Assembly (NCBI RefSeq): GCF_901827205.1
Contig: NZ_LR594675.1
Location: 3,472,001-3,536,000 of the forward strand
Length of the DNA: 64,000 nt
Direction of reading: 5' to 3'
DNA from: Variovorax sp. PBS-H4
GTDB lineage: Bacteria; Pseudomonadota; Gammaproteobacteria; Burkholderiales; Burkholderiaceae_C
Below are positions 44,340 to 52,779 of the stretch, in pieces. The notes beneath the pieces are model-generated. The model saw only the letters and a program-made list of their open reading frames with translations, was not told the DNA's origin and searched no databases. The position numbers were made by a program, and so were the translations under genes. Numbering within the stretch: the stretch's first letter is position 1; each line of letters begins with the position of its first letter.

Positions 44340-45278
44340 TCAGTGCGAGTGCGAGTGCCGGTGGCCCCACACCATGAAGACATCCCGGCCATCCGCCGCT
44401 ACTTCCACCTTGGCGCCAACGGGCAGCAACACCTTGGTCGGAACATGGCCGAAAGGCAGTCCCGTGAGCACTGGCGCCTTGATCAGCGTGCGCAGGCGTG
44501 CAATCACCGTCTCCAGTCGGAAGCCCTTGTCGTGCGGCACGGTGCGTCCGCCGGTGAACTGGCCGAAGAGCACCGCCTTTTGCCGCGCCAGCACGCCGGC
44601 ATGGCGCAATTGGTCGAGCATGCGTTCGACGCGGAAGGGATGCTCGTTCACGTCTTCGAAGAAGAGCACGCCTTTGTCCACGGCCGGAAAGTACGGGGTG
44701 CCTAGCAGGCTGACGAGCACGCAGAGGTTGCCACCCCACAGCGTCGCGCCGTGCAGCCCGTGGAAACCCGCCACAGCCTCGGTGTCGCGCTTGGGCACGC
44801 GCCAGCCAGTGCCTTCACCCTGCCCGTGCAGCAGGTCGTCGAAGCAGGCTTCCATGATCTCGTCGGCGCCGGCTTCGGCACCGAAGTCCTCGCCCACCGC
44901 GGGGCCTTGCCAGGTCACCGCGCCGGTCTTCGCCAGCAGCGCGTTCTGCAGCGCGGTGAAATCGCTCAGGCCGACGAACTCGGTGCCGCGCTCGATGGCC
45001 TTGGTGATCGCCTTGTACGGAATGGCATCGAGGATGCGCGTCAGTCCATAGCCGCCGCGCGAGATCAAGGCCACGTCGGCCCGGCTGGCAGCAGCGCGGG
45101 CGATGGCCGCCAACCGGGTCTCGTCGTCACCGGCAAAACGTTGGTGAGTGGCAAGCGCAGCCTCGTCGATTTCTACCTCGTGGCCCAGCGCCTGCAATCG
45201 CTTGATGCCGCGCCGGAAGGCGGCCTTGTCGCGCACGGCGCTGCACGGGGAATAGATATAGATGTGTTTGTTTTTCAC
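44340..45278 (-). CDS. ldcA: Muramoyl-tetrapeptide L,D-carboxypeptidase (peptidase S66)
   Basis: A 312-residue serine peptidase that removes the terminal D-Ala from murein tetrapeptides during peptidoglycan recycling. The nucleophile Ser105 is in FVGLSDFTAL; other family segments are LISRGGYGLTRIL, LWGGNLCVL and the late FGHVPTKVLLPVG. The start is GTG 45278, overlapping the stop of the TadA fusion gene. The protein ends with an unusual His-rich tail (GHRHSHSH). Confidence 0.88.
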   Translation of the reverse strand: MKNKHIYIYSPCSAVRDKAAFRRGIKRLQALGHEVEIDEAALATHQRFAGDDETRLAAIARAAASRADVALISRGGYGLTRILDAIPYKAITKAIERGTEFVGLSDFTALQNALLAKTGAVTWQGPAVGEDFGAEAGADEIMEACFDDLLHGQGEGTGWRVPKRDTEAVAGFHGLHGATLWGGNLCVLVSLLGTPYFPAVDKGVLFFEDVNEHPFRVERMLDQLRHAGVLARQKAVLFGQFTGGRTVPHDKGFRLETVIARLRTLIKAPVLTGLPFGHVPTKVLLPVGAKVEVAADGRDVFMVWGHRHSHSH

Positions 45279-46372
45279 GGGCCGAAGTATCCCATCGCCT
45301 CCTGCGCAAGCAGGGCTGCCTGCGCAGGGCCAGGACCGGAAACGCCCGCTGGAATGGGGCCGAGGGCGCGCAGGGCCGCCTCGTAGCCGCGATCGGGAAA
45401 GGGCGCGCGCCAGGCATCGGCTGCGGGCTCGCCCGCATCGGGCGCGATCAGCACCAGCGGAAAGCGCTCGGGCGCGGCGGCCGCGAGCAGGGATGCGAGC
45501 GGCGCAGCACCGGCGCTGTGCACCAGCGCGAGGGGGCCGGGCTGCAGCCGGTCGAGCCATTCGAGCAGCAGGTCGCGATGCCAGGGCCACGTGTGCACCG
45601 TCTCGCGCTTGGGCTTGTCGCTCCGGCCGAAGCCGACCAGGTCCGGTGCCAGCACGCGCCATTGCGGCACATGCGCGAGGTGCCTGAAGAAGTAGCTCCA
45701 CTCGCCCGGACCATGCAGGCCCAGGCAGGCCCATGACGCGGCGACCGGTCCCTCGTCGAGGTAGTGCATGCGCCAGCCTCGCAGGCTCGGCAGGTCGCTG
45801 ACATAGCGCGGCTCGAAGCCGTATCCGGCCAGGCGGTCGAAGCACGCCTCAGGGGTGCGCAACGCATCGTGCCGCAGCGGCTCGGCCGCTTCGCGCGCCG
45901 CGCTGCGACGGCGCTTGAAGAAGTCCTGCAAGAGTTGCTGGCAGTCTTCCGCGAGCACTCCGCCCTGCACCTGCGTGTGGTGGTTGAGCTCTCCCCGGGC
46001 GAACAGGTCGAGCACCGAACCAGCCGCGCCGGTCTTCGGATCGAGTGCGCCGAACACCACGCGCGCGAGACGGGCGTGCAGCATGGCGCCGGCGCACATG
46101 GCGCACGGTTCCAGCGTCACATAGAGCTCGCAGCCATCGAGGCGATAGTTGCCCAGGGCCGCGCCCCCTGCGCGCAGCGCATTCATCTCGGCGTGTGCGC
46201 TGGGGTCGTGCAGCGCGATGGGCGCATTGCGCCCGGCCGAGATCAGGCGGCCGTCCTTGACAAGCACGGCGCCGACCGGCACCTCGCCGGCCTCGGCCGC
46301 CTTGCTCGCCTCGGCCAGCGCGAGTCGCATCCAGTGCTCGTCATCCGGGGTCGGCTGGCTCATCGGGCTCAT
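45275..46372 (-). CDS. tadA: TadA tRNA adenosine-34 deaminase fused to a partial alpha/beta hydrolase
   Basis: 365 residues. The first 170 are a complete TadA, which makes inosine at tRNA-Arg position 34: zinc ligand His60 and catalytic Glu62 in HAEMNAL, Cys90 and Cys93 in EPCAMCAGAM. From about residue 175 an alpha/beta hydrolase resembling haloalkane dehalogenase relatives follows (LHGPGEWSYFFRHL, VLAPDLVGFGRSDKP, VHSAGAAPL). It stops after about 190 residues, so the region that normally holds the catalytic His is missing. ATG 46372 overlaps the stop of the preceding small gene. Confidence 0.87.
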   Translation of the reverse strand: MSPMSQPTPDDEHWMRLALAEASKAAEAGEVPVGAVLVKDGRLISAGRNAPIALHDPSAHAEMNALRAGGAALGNYRLDGCELYVTLEPCAMCAGAMLHARLARVVFGALDPKTGAAGSVLDLFARGELNHHTQVQGGVLAEDCQQLLQDFFKRRRSAAREAAEPLRHDALRTPEACFDRLAGYGFEPRYVSDLPSLRGWRMHYLDEGPVAASWACLGLHGPGEWSYFFRHLAHVPQWRVLAPDLVGFGRSDKPKRETVHTWPWHRDLLLEWLDRLQPGPLALVHSAGAAPLASLLAAAAPERFPLVLIAPDAGEPAADAWRAPFPDRGYEAALRALGPIPAGVSGPGPAQAALLAQEAMGYFGP

Positions 46373-46587
46373 CGGGCGTCGTCGGGCACGGGCCGCGGCT
46401 GCTGCATTGCCTGGTCGAGAGATTGCTTGAACTGCTGCTCGAACTGCCGGGCCTGCTCGGGCTGCGTCAGCGGCGTCCGCGCATCGGCTGCTGGCTGCGT
46501 GACCGCCATGCTGCCCATCTGCCGCTTGACGAGCACGCCGATGATCGCGAGCGCAAGCACCAGTCCGATCAATCCAAGGGCGCGCAT
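46369..46587 (-). CDS. Small single-helix membrane protein
   Basis: A 72-residue protein: one N-terminal membrane helix (RALGLIGLVLALAIIGVLV), a positively charged break (KRQ), then a Gln-rich soluble tail (QARQFEQQFKQSLDQAMQQ) likely to be helical. Function unknown. Tight packing supports coding: its start lies 3 bases after the PaiB-like stop and its own stop overlaps the tadA ATG. Confidence 0.7.
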   Translation of the reverse strand: MRALGLIGLVLALAIIGVLVKRQMGSMAVTQPAADARTPLTQPEQARQFEQQFKQSLDQAMQQPRPVPDDAR

Positions 46588-46590
46588 CAC

Positions 46591-47238
46591 TCAGTTCCTC
46601 TGCGCCGGCGCGGCGTCGGTCTGCATGCCCAGGCGCTGCATCCAGGCCGCCAACGCCTGCTCGTCCGGCGTGCCCGCGCTGTAGCGCGCATACATCGCTC
46701 CATGCGACTCGCGCCGGTGCTGGTTGAGCTTGAGCTTGCATTGCAGCGTCGTCACTCGCAGCTCGAAGCCGACGATGCCATTGAGCATCTTGAGCTGGAA
46801 GTCCTCCCCCAGGTCGCGCCATTGCTGCGCATAGGCCGGCTCGTGCTCGCCGATCAGCTGCTTGAGCAGCGCGTCCTTTTCTGCCGGCGTCTCGATGAGG
46901 CGGGCTTCGACCGTGCAGTGCACCGCGAGGTAGTTCCAGGTGGGCACGCGCGCGAGATCCGGGTAGACCGAGGGCGACAGATAGGCGTGCGGCCCGAGAA
47001 AGGTGGCCACTGCGCGCGGCCGCGACTGCAGGTAGCGCCACTGCGGGTTGGGCTTGGCGCAATGGCCCAGCAGCGCGAAGCCGCCCTCCTCCCCGCGATC
47101 TTCGAGCACCAGGGGCAGGTGCGTGACGAAAGGCAGCCCCTCGTCGTCGGTCGAGACCAGGCTGGCGAAGGGATGCTGCCGCATCAGCTCCGCGGCGATG
47201 GCGCGATCGTGGCTGTCGAACTGGGGCGGCAGGTACAT
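46591..47238 (-). CDS. PaiB-family FMN-binding protein
   Basis: A 215-residue split-barrel FMN-binding protein related to the negative regulator PaiB of Bacillus. It begins MYLPPQFD with GGAGGA about 8 bases upstream. Further segments are FASLVSTDDEGLPFVTHLPLVLE, GHCAKPNPQWRYLQ and PTWNYLAVHCTVEARLIE. In Bacillus PaiB represses sporulation and protease genes; in Proteobacteria the role is not established. Confidence 0.85.
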   Translation of the reverse strand: MYLPPQFDSHDRAIAAELMRQHPFASLVSTDDEGLPFVTHLPLVLEDRGEEGGFALLGHCAKPNPQWRYLQSRPRAVATFLGPHAYLSPSVYPDLARVPTWNYLAVHCTVEARLIETPAEKDALLKQLIGEHEPAYAQQWRDLGEDFQLKMLNGIVGFELRVTTLQCKLKLNQHRRESHGAMYARYSAGTPDEQALAAWMQRLGMQTDAAPAQRN

Positions 47239-47292
47239 GGACGGTCCTCCTCGTGGAGTCGCCATTGTCCCCGAGGCTCTCTCAGGCGCTCT

Positions 47293-47985
47293 CTACTTTG
47301 CGCCGCCCGCCTCGAGCTTAGCAATCATCGCTGCGTAGCCGCGCGCCCGCGCCAGCTGCAGGGGCGTGTTGCCCTGCCGGTCGGCCAGTTGAAGATTGGC
47401 GCCCGCATCGACCAGCGCCGCCAGCGTGCGCTGGTGCCGCGGCCCACCGTCGCCAAGCACGATCGATTCGATCAGCGCGGTCCAGTGCAGGTTGTTGACA
47501 TGGTCCAGCGGCGCACCCGCCGCAATCAGCCGCCGCACCACTTCGTCGTGCCCAAGATGCGCCGCGGCGATCAGCGCGGTGCCGTCGTAGCGGCTGGTGG
47601 TCTGGCGCGGGCTGGCGCCCAGCGAAAGCAGCAGCGCGAGCGTGGCCGGATCGTCGGCCACGGCGGCAATGGTGATCGCGTCGTAGCGGTCGTCATCGAG
47701 CGCATCGAGCTTCGCGCCGGCCCGGGCCAGCAGCCGGATGGCCTCGCGCTGGCGTGCATGCGTTGCCACCTGCAGCGCCGTGCGGCCGCGCCCGTCGCGC
47801 GCCGCCAGATCGGCACCTGCGGCGACCAGAACCTCGAGTCGAGCGAGGTCGCCACGCCAAGCCGCCTGGTGCACGCCTTCGTAGGCGAGTGCCTCCGGCG
47901 CCGTCGGCGGCACCTGCGCCGCTGCCGGCGCCGCAGCGCCGAACGCCAACGCGGCCAGCAACAGGCAAAGATTCGCGCGATGCAT
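47293..47985 (-). CDS. Exported ankyrin-repeat protein
   Basis: A 230-residue protein with a signal peptide (HRANLCLLLAALAFGAAAPAAA, cut near AQ) and about five ankyrin repeats, for example GVHQAAWRGDLARLEVLVAAGADLAARD and GNTPLQLARARGYAAMIAKL. Such periplasmic ankyrin proteins mediate protein-protein contacts; some protect or anchor catalases. It lies 17 bases after the HbpS/GlcG-like gene on the same strand, so the two may be co-expressed. Confidence 0.85.
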   Translation of the reverse strand: MHRANLCLLLAALAFGAAAPAAAQVPPTAPEALAYEGVHQAAWRGDLARLEVLVAAGADLAARDGRGRTALQVATHARQREAIRLLARAGAKLDALDDDRYDAITIAAVADDPATLALLLSLGASPRQTTSRYDGTALIAAAHLGHDEVVRRLIAAGAPLDHVNNLHWTALIESIVLGDGGPRHQRTLAALVDAGANLQLADRQGNTPLQLARARGYAAMIAKLEAGGAK

Positions 47986-48002
47986 GACCTTCAACCTCTT
48001 GC

Positions 48003-48524
48003 TCAGCCCAGCTGGCCCTTGACCTTCTCGATGCCCGCATTGGCGCATTGCTCATCGAGGTGCCCGCCCGGTGCGCCACCGACGCCGACCGCGCCGATCA
48101 CCTCGTTGCCGGCCTTGACCGGTACCCCCCCGCCCAGCAGCAAGAAGCCGGGGATGTTCACCAGGTTGGCAGCGCCGGGATTCTTCTGGGCGTTCTCCAT
48201 CATCGCGAGCGTGGGCACCTTTGCCGAGGCCGAGGTCCAGGCCTTGCGCTCGCTGGCGGCCAGGGTGTGCGCGCCGGCGGTGTCGGCACGCTGCACCGCG
48301 CGCACCACGCCGGCGCGGTCGACCACGGTTGCGGCGACTGCATAGCCGTTGGCCGTGCATGCGGCGACGGTGGCGGCAGCGATCTGGTTCGCGAGTTCCA
48401 GCGAAATGTTGCGCTCCGTGCGCACGGCAGCCGCGGCGGCTGCGGGGGCCTGCTGGGCCTGCACGCTCGATGCGCACAGGACGAGAGAGGCGGCGAGCGC
48501 GCCGAAGCGAAGGGACGAATGCAT
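48003..48524 (-). CDS. Exported GlcG/HbpS-family (DUF336) protein
   Basis: A 173-residue protein with a signal peptide (MHSSLRFGALAASLVLCASSVQA) and the GlcG/HbpS domain: LELANQIAAATVAACTANGYAVAATVVD, then FLLLGGGVPVKAGNEVIGAVGVGGAPGG. Streptomyces HbpS is an extracellular haem-binding redox sensor that works with a two-component system. Here too a sensor kinase and response regulator lie directly upstream, which supports a similar accessory role; haem binding is not demonstrated. Start 48524 has GGAG upstream. Confidence 0.83.
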   Translation of the reverse strand: MHSSLRFGALAASLVLCASSVQAQQAPAAAAAAVRTERNISLELANQIAAATVAACTANGYAVAATVVDRAGVVRAVQRADTAGAHTLAASERKAWTSASAKVPTLAMMENAQKNPGAANLVNIPGFLLLGGGVPVKAGNEVIGAVGVGGAPGGHLDEQCANAGIEKVKGQLG

Positions 48525-48622
48525 GCGGAGTTCTCCGAGGTGGTTTGAAGCGGTTTGAATCGAGCGCCGGCGCCTTGCCGGCCGCAGCGCCACTGTAGGA
48601 ATCCCGGCGCGCGACCGCCATT

Positions 48623-48660
48623 CGTACGGCTACGCCCGCGCTCCGTACAACTACGGAGCG
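48623..48660. promoter_or_regulatory. Twin CGTA-N4-TACG sites and hairpin at the response-regulator stop
   Basis: CGTA-CGGC-TACG (48623-48634) and CGTA-CAAC-TACG (48644-48655) are inverted repeats whose starts are 21 bases apart, two helical turns. They lie about 100-130 bases upstream of the HbpS/GlcG-like start. The second copy is the heart of a perfect 9-bp hairpin, CGCTCCGTA/TACGGAGCG (48639-48660), that covers the response-regulator stop codon. Spacing and symmetry fit paired dimers of a LuxR/FixJ-type regulator; no T tract follows. Confidence 0.6.
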
Positions 48661-49280
48661 TCGCCGCCGGCCAGCGCCGCGTAGCGCCGGATCAATTGCG
48701 CCAGCGACTCGCATTCCAGCTTCGCGAACAGGTTGGCGCGGTGGGTCTCGACCGTGCGCGGCGACAGCGTCAGCGTGCGCGCGATCTCCTTGTTGGTCCG
48801 CCCCTCGACGATGAAGCCGAGGACCTCGCGCTCGCGCTCGGACAGCTGCGCGTACCGCTCGCGCGCCGCCTGGTCGGCCTGGGTCCGCTCGCGCGAGCGC
48901 ACATGCTGGCGCACCGCCTGCTGCAGGGCCTCCAGCAATTGCTCGTCATCGACAGGCTTCTCGAGGAACTCCGCGGCGCCGGCCTTGAATGCGCGCCGGC
49001 ACATTTCCACTGTGCCGTGCCCGGTCAGCATGATCACCGGCTGGTCCACGCCTTGCGCGACCAGCGTGTCGAGTACGGAGAGGCCGCTGATGCCGGGCAT
49101 GCGCACATCGAGGACGATGGCGCCGATGCCGCCGCGGTCGAAGCTCGCCACGAAGGCTTGCGGATCAGACCACGCCTGGGTGCGCAATCCGACGGTGCCG
49201 ATCAGCAGCGCCAGGCTCTCGCGCACCGCGCGATCGTCGTCGATCAGGTGGACAAGCGGTGACTGCGGCTCGTTCGTCAT
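48651..49280 (-). CDS. Response regulator, FixJ/LuxR type
   Basis: A 209-residue regulator. The receiver domain has HLIDDDRAVRESL, the phospho-acceptor Asp58 (IVLDVRMPG) and the Lys in FLEKPVDDEQLL. The C-terminal LuxR-type helix-turn-helix reads LSEREREVLGFIVEGRTNKEIARTL, then SPRTVETHRANLFAKL. ATG 49280 gives a normal N-terminus. It lies 58 bases after the sensor kinase gene, and the twin palindromes beside its stop are its likely binding sites upstream of the HbpS-like gene. Confidence 0.9.
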   Translation of the reverse strand: MTNEPQSPLVHLIDDDRAVRESLALLIGTVGLRTQAWSDPQAFVASFDRGGIGAIVLDVRMPGISGLSVLDTLVAQGVDQPVIMLTGHGTVEMCRRAFKAGAAEFLEKPVDDEQLLEALQQAVRQHVRSRERTQADQAARERYAQLSEREREVLGFIVEGRTNKEIARTLTLSPRTVETHRANLFAKLECESLAQLIRRYAALAGGDAP

Positions 49281-49338
49281 CTCGAGAGCTCCGTGCTTCG
49301 CCCTGCGTTGCCATTCGACGTGGAAGCGTCCCGCCGTC

Positions 49339-50814
49339 TCACGCGTGGCCTTCCGGAACTGCCAGGGGAAGGCGCAGCGTGAAGCGCGCACCCCGCGGCT
49401 GCTCGGGCTCGACGGCCAACGAGCCGCCCATCGCGCCGGCCAGCGTTTCGCACAGGCTCAGGCCCAAGCCCAGCCCACCCTCGCGCGTGCTGAAGAAGGG
49501 CTCGAAAATGCGACCGAGCAACTCGGGCGCGATGCCGCGGCCGTTGTCGCTCACGCGCAGCACGCCCTGCCCGTCGCGGCGTTCGACAGCAAGCCGCAAT
49601 CGCCGCTCGCCGGCCGGCAGCTCGTCGAGCGCCTGCAGCGCGTTCATCAGCAAGTTGTGGACGATCTGCTCCAGCGCCACCGGCTCGGCCTGCACGCTGA
49701 CGGGCACCTGCGCCCCGCCTTCGAGCACCGGAGCAATCGCGCGCTTGTCGAATTCCGGTGCCAACAGGTGCAGCGCGCTGCGCACCGCGTCCTCCAGCGG
49801 TACCGGCCGGGCGGCACCGGCCTGCCCCGGCCGCTCGATCACTCGGCGCAGGCGCCCGACGACGTCCGCTGCCCGCCTCGCCTGCTCGGCCGCCTGCTGC
49901 ATGGCGCCGCGCGCGGTGGCGAGCTCGGGCGGATCCTCGTCGAGCAGCCGGCGCGCTGCCTGCGTGTTGGCGAGCACCGCGGTCAAGGGTTGATTGAGCT
50001 CGTGCGCCATGCCGGCCGCGAGTTCGCCCAGCGCATTGAGGCGCGCGACCTGGCCGAGCCGCAGCAGTTCCTCGGCACGGCGCCGCTCGATGCGCTGGCG
50101 CCGCAGCGCGCGGGCGCCCCACAGCACCACGCCGATGGCGCCAGCCCACGCCATCATCCTGGCCCAGGGCAGCTCGCCCCAGCTCACATGGCGCTCGGCC
50201 AACAGGTCGAAGGGCTGGCTGTCGGACGCCAGCACCTTGCGGAACGAGAAGGACCAGCCCTGCGCCGACGCGGCCTGACCGGGCTGCACCACGAACCGCT
50301 GTCCCGCGCGCTCCAGCACCACGCGCACCGGGCTGGTCCTCGGATCCATCGGCCAGTCGCGCGCCGGCACCGTGCCCGCCAGGTCGATGTCGAGCGCGTA
50401 GCTGATCGGCGTGGCGCCGATCACGAGCCGGTAGCGGCCCGTGGCCAGGTCCTGCCCGGCGAGCTCGGGGCGCCGAAGCTCGCGTGACTTCGATTCGGCA
50501 TCTGCCAGCACGCGATCCGACCAGCTTGCACCGGCTTCTCGCCGTTCGACGTGGAGGATCGACGGGTAGACCGCTGACAGCCGCTCTTCGGATCGCTCAG
50601 CATCCGCTGCGGGCGCCAGCAGCGCCAGCGTGGCCAGCACTGCGTCGTACTGCACCACCTGCTGGCTCATGAGCCGATGCGCGATGCGGCCGTTGACCTC
50701 GAAGTCGTCGTGCATCTGCGCCAACTCGGCGCGCGCAATCCACGTCGCGCCGGCGCCGGCGAGCAGCAGCCATGCCAGCCACCAGCCACCCTGCGTGCGC
50801 AACCATTGCCTCAT
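49339..50814 (-). CDS. Sensor histidine kinase
   Basis: A 491-residue membrane kinase with two membrane helices (about residues 11-28 and 218-236) around a periplasmic sensor region of about 190 residues. The phospho-acceptor His271 is in AAGMAHELNQPLTA; the ATPase domain shows N (HNLLMNALQAL), G1 (VSDNGRGI), F (FEPFFSTREGGLGLGLSL) and G2 segments. This is the group that pairs with FixJ-type regulators. The periplasmic domain is not recognised, so the signal is unknown; the HbpS-like neighbour hints at haem or redox. Confidence 0.9.
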   Translation of the reverse strand: MRQWLRTQGGWWLAWLLLAGAGATWIARAELAQMHDDFEVNGRIAHRLMSQQVVQYDAVLATLALLAPAADAERSEERLSAVYPSILHVERREAGASWSDRVLADAESKSRELRRPELAGQDLATGRYRLVIGATPISYALDIDLAGTVPARDWPMDPRTSPVRVVLERAGQRFVVQPGQAASAQGWSFSFRKVLASDSQPFDLLAERHVSWGELPWARMMAWAGAIGVVLWGARALRRQRIERRRAEELLRLGQVARLNALGELAAGMAHELNQPLTAVLANTQAARRLLDEDPPELATARGAMQQAAEQARRAADVVGRLRRVIERPGQAGAARPVPLEDAVRSALHLLAPEFDKRAIAPVLEGGAQVPVSVQAEPVALEQIVHNLLMNALQALDELPAGERRLRLAVERRDGQGVLRVSDNGRGIAPELLGRIFEPFFSTREGGLGLGLSLCETLAGAMGGSLAVEPEQPRGARFTLRLPLAVPEGHA

Positions 50815-50889
50815 GGCGCGGATTGTGCCCGCGCCGGCCTGGAAGCCCGACGCAAGCAGTGGCGGAGGCGGTGGCGGCGCTTGACGCCT

Positions 50890-52605
50890 CTACTGGCTCG
50901 CGCAGGTAAAGGAGGCAGCGGCGTTCACGTCGCCCGAGCCGCTGTAGCGTGGCCACGTCGGGTAGTCGCACAGGGGGCGCGTGCGTCCGGGCACGCCGAC
51001 CGTGTCCCGGGTCACCTGCGCCTTGGGCGCGACACCGGCCTCCGCCCATTGCTCCAGCGCGGTGAGCGAGTCCCAGGTGCCGTTGAACTGGCTGCTGACC
51101 GCATGCCCGAGCCCCGGAACTTCGTAGTAGCGCGCGAAGCTGTCCACCCTCGCCTGCCCGAACTGCCGCACGAGTCGCGTGTAGTAGTCGGCTGTGGCGC
51201 GCGAGCTGACCAGCACATCCTGCAACCCGTGGGCGAGCAGCAGCTTGCCGCCACGTTCGACGAAGCCCGAGATGTCCGTGGACTGGTCGATCATCCGGCT
51301 CAGCACGCCCCAGCGCTCCGCCAGTGGGCTTGCGCTTTCGGGATTGAAGCTCAGCGGATTGAAGGCCAGGTCGCGGGTGATGATGTTCTTGAGCACCTGG
51401 TCGAGCTGCTGGCTGATGTACGGCGCGGTGGTCGGCATCGGGTTCGCCGGCTGGCTGCTGCCCAGGTTGAGGAAGGTCACGGTCGGCTGGACCGCAGTGG
51501 TGATGGACGCGATGCCCAGGTCCGCGCCCCAGACGTTGTAGCCGGGGTAGCCCGTCTCGCCGCTCGCCAGCGCGAAGCCGAACCGGGCCGGCCCGTTCAT
51601 CGCCTTGAGCGCTTCGATCTGCGCATCCGAGAGGCAGGTGTCGGCGGTGTCCGCGCCGTCCGGGCAGCGCAGCGGCGCGCCGTTCAAGGTGGCGGTGGCG
51701 GGATCGAAGCTCGCGTCACAGGCGTTCTGGTTGCTGACGAGCCCGTCGGTGGCGCCGTCCAGCGCATCGCAGGCCTGCATGGCGGCCTGGAAGAGCGCCA
51801 GCCGCTTGGGAGCGCTGGGATAGGCGCCCGGCCTCGACAGCGCGAGCGTGGCCTTCTGGCCGCCGAGCATCGCCGAGGCCTGGTTCCACGCCGGGTACCA
51901 GGCGATGGCGCCGTCCCAGTCGCCGGGCCAGCGCTGGATGCTCTGCAGCGCTTCGCGCCCGCCGGTGGAGCCGCCGGCGAAGTAGGACTTGGTGGGCGCG
52001 GCCGCGTAGCGGGCCTTGATCAGGAACGCGGCCGCGTCGTGCGTCTTCTTGAGGGCGTCGCCGCCCCAGTTGCGCAGGGCCTCGTCGTTCAAGCCGAACG
52101 AGCCGTCCAAAGAACCCTTGGCGCCTGCCTGGTGCCCGGAATCGCTCGCGAACACGGCATAGCCGCGCGCGAGCGGCAGCGGCCGGTCCGTCGGGCCGTT
52201 GGGGACGTTGCCCACGACGTTGGGGATAGAGCCGTCGAAGCCGCCGCCACCAACCATCAGCGCCTTGGTGTTCCAGCTGGTGGGTAGCGCCACGCGGAAC
52301 AGGATCTTGGGCGCAGCCGCATCGACGGGCGAGATACTGCCGGACACCAAGCAATGCTCGGGAACCGCCGCAGCACCCGTGCCGCTCGGGGCGACGACGT
52401 TGGCTGCGGTCACCGTTCCTCCGCTGGAGGGCAGGCCGATGGCCGACGCGGGGATCTCTATGCCGGCGAGCTGCGCGCAGCTGCGCGGGAGATACACCAG
52501 GAAGGGCAAGCCTGCGCCACCGCCGCCCCCGCACGCGGTCAACAGCGCGGCGGCCATGCAGCTCAATGAAAGGCGCTTGCGCACCAGCACGTTCATTGCG
52601 TTCAT
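50890..52605 (-). CDS. Tannase/feruloyl esterase-family lipoprotein
   Basis: A 571-residue exported esterase. The signal ends in a lipobox (LLTAC, lipid Cys25), so it is probably an outer-membrane lipoprotein. The nucleophile Ser213 is in GGSTGGREAL; the Asp lies in LAHGLQDVLVSS and the His in EVPGLGHAVSS. Several Cys pairs fit the disulfide-rich tannase fold. The family hydrolyses aromatic or other carboxylic esters. GGAG precedes the ATG by 6 bases. It is separated from the dehydrogenase gene by 174 bases carrying the shared 20-bp element. Confidence 0.88.
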   Translation of the reverse strand: MNAMNVLVRKRLSLSCMAAALLTACGGGGGAGLPFLVYLPRSCAQLAGIEIPASAIGLPSSGGTVTAANVVAPSGTGAAAVPEHCLVSGSISPVDAAAPKILFRVALPTSWNTKALMVGGGGFDGSIPNVVGNVPNGPTDRPLPLARGYAVFASDSGHQAGAKGSLDGSFGLNDEALRNWGGDALKKTHDAAAFLIKARYAAAPTKSYFAGGSTGGREALQSIQRWPGDWDGAIAWYPAWNQASAMLGGQKATLALSRPGAYPSAPKRLALFQAAMQACDALDGATDGLVSNQNACDASFDPATATLNGAPLRCPDGADTADTCLSDAQIEALKAMNGPARFGFALASGETGYPGYNVWGADLGIASITTAVQPTVTFLNLGSSQPANPMPTTAPYISQQLDQVLKNIITRDLAFNPLSFNPESASPLAERWGVLSRMIDQSTDISGFVERGGKLLLAHGLQDVLVSSRATADYYTRLVRQFGQARVDSFARYYEVPGLGHAVSSQFNGTWDSLTALEQWAEAGVAPKAQVTRDTVGVPGRTRPLCDYPTWPRYSGSGDVNAAASFTCASQ

Positions 52606-52779
52606 CTTTGTCTCCGACTTTGTAGGTTTGAAGCGCGCGTGCAGGGACGACGGCGCCTAAAGAAGTCTGGCTACTGGCGGACCCCCGGCCAATGTCGTCT
52701 CGCCACACATGCCGACCCTCATCGATGTGCGCGCGCGTCATCGTGCCGGTGCCGATGCGGGACCACCCTGGGCCGCGCG
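52606..52779 (-). promoter_or_regulatory. Esterase upstream region with shared element
   Basis: CCAATGT-N5-CGCCACAC at 52689-52708 (plus-strand orientation) occurs again at 60559-60578 before the other end of the catabolic operon. The copy here is about 85-105 bases upstream of the esterase start. No clear -10/-35 was found. The spacing does not fit a sigma-54 promoter. Confidence 0.5.

Noticed and set aside
52689..52708. Shared element as a sigma-54 promoter
   Set aside because: On the minus strand TGGC and TTGG are 13 bases apart, not the 11 needed, and the -12 element is not TTGC.
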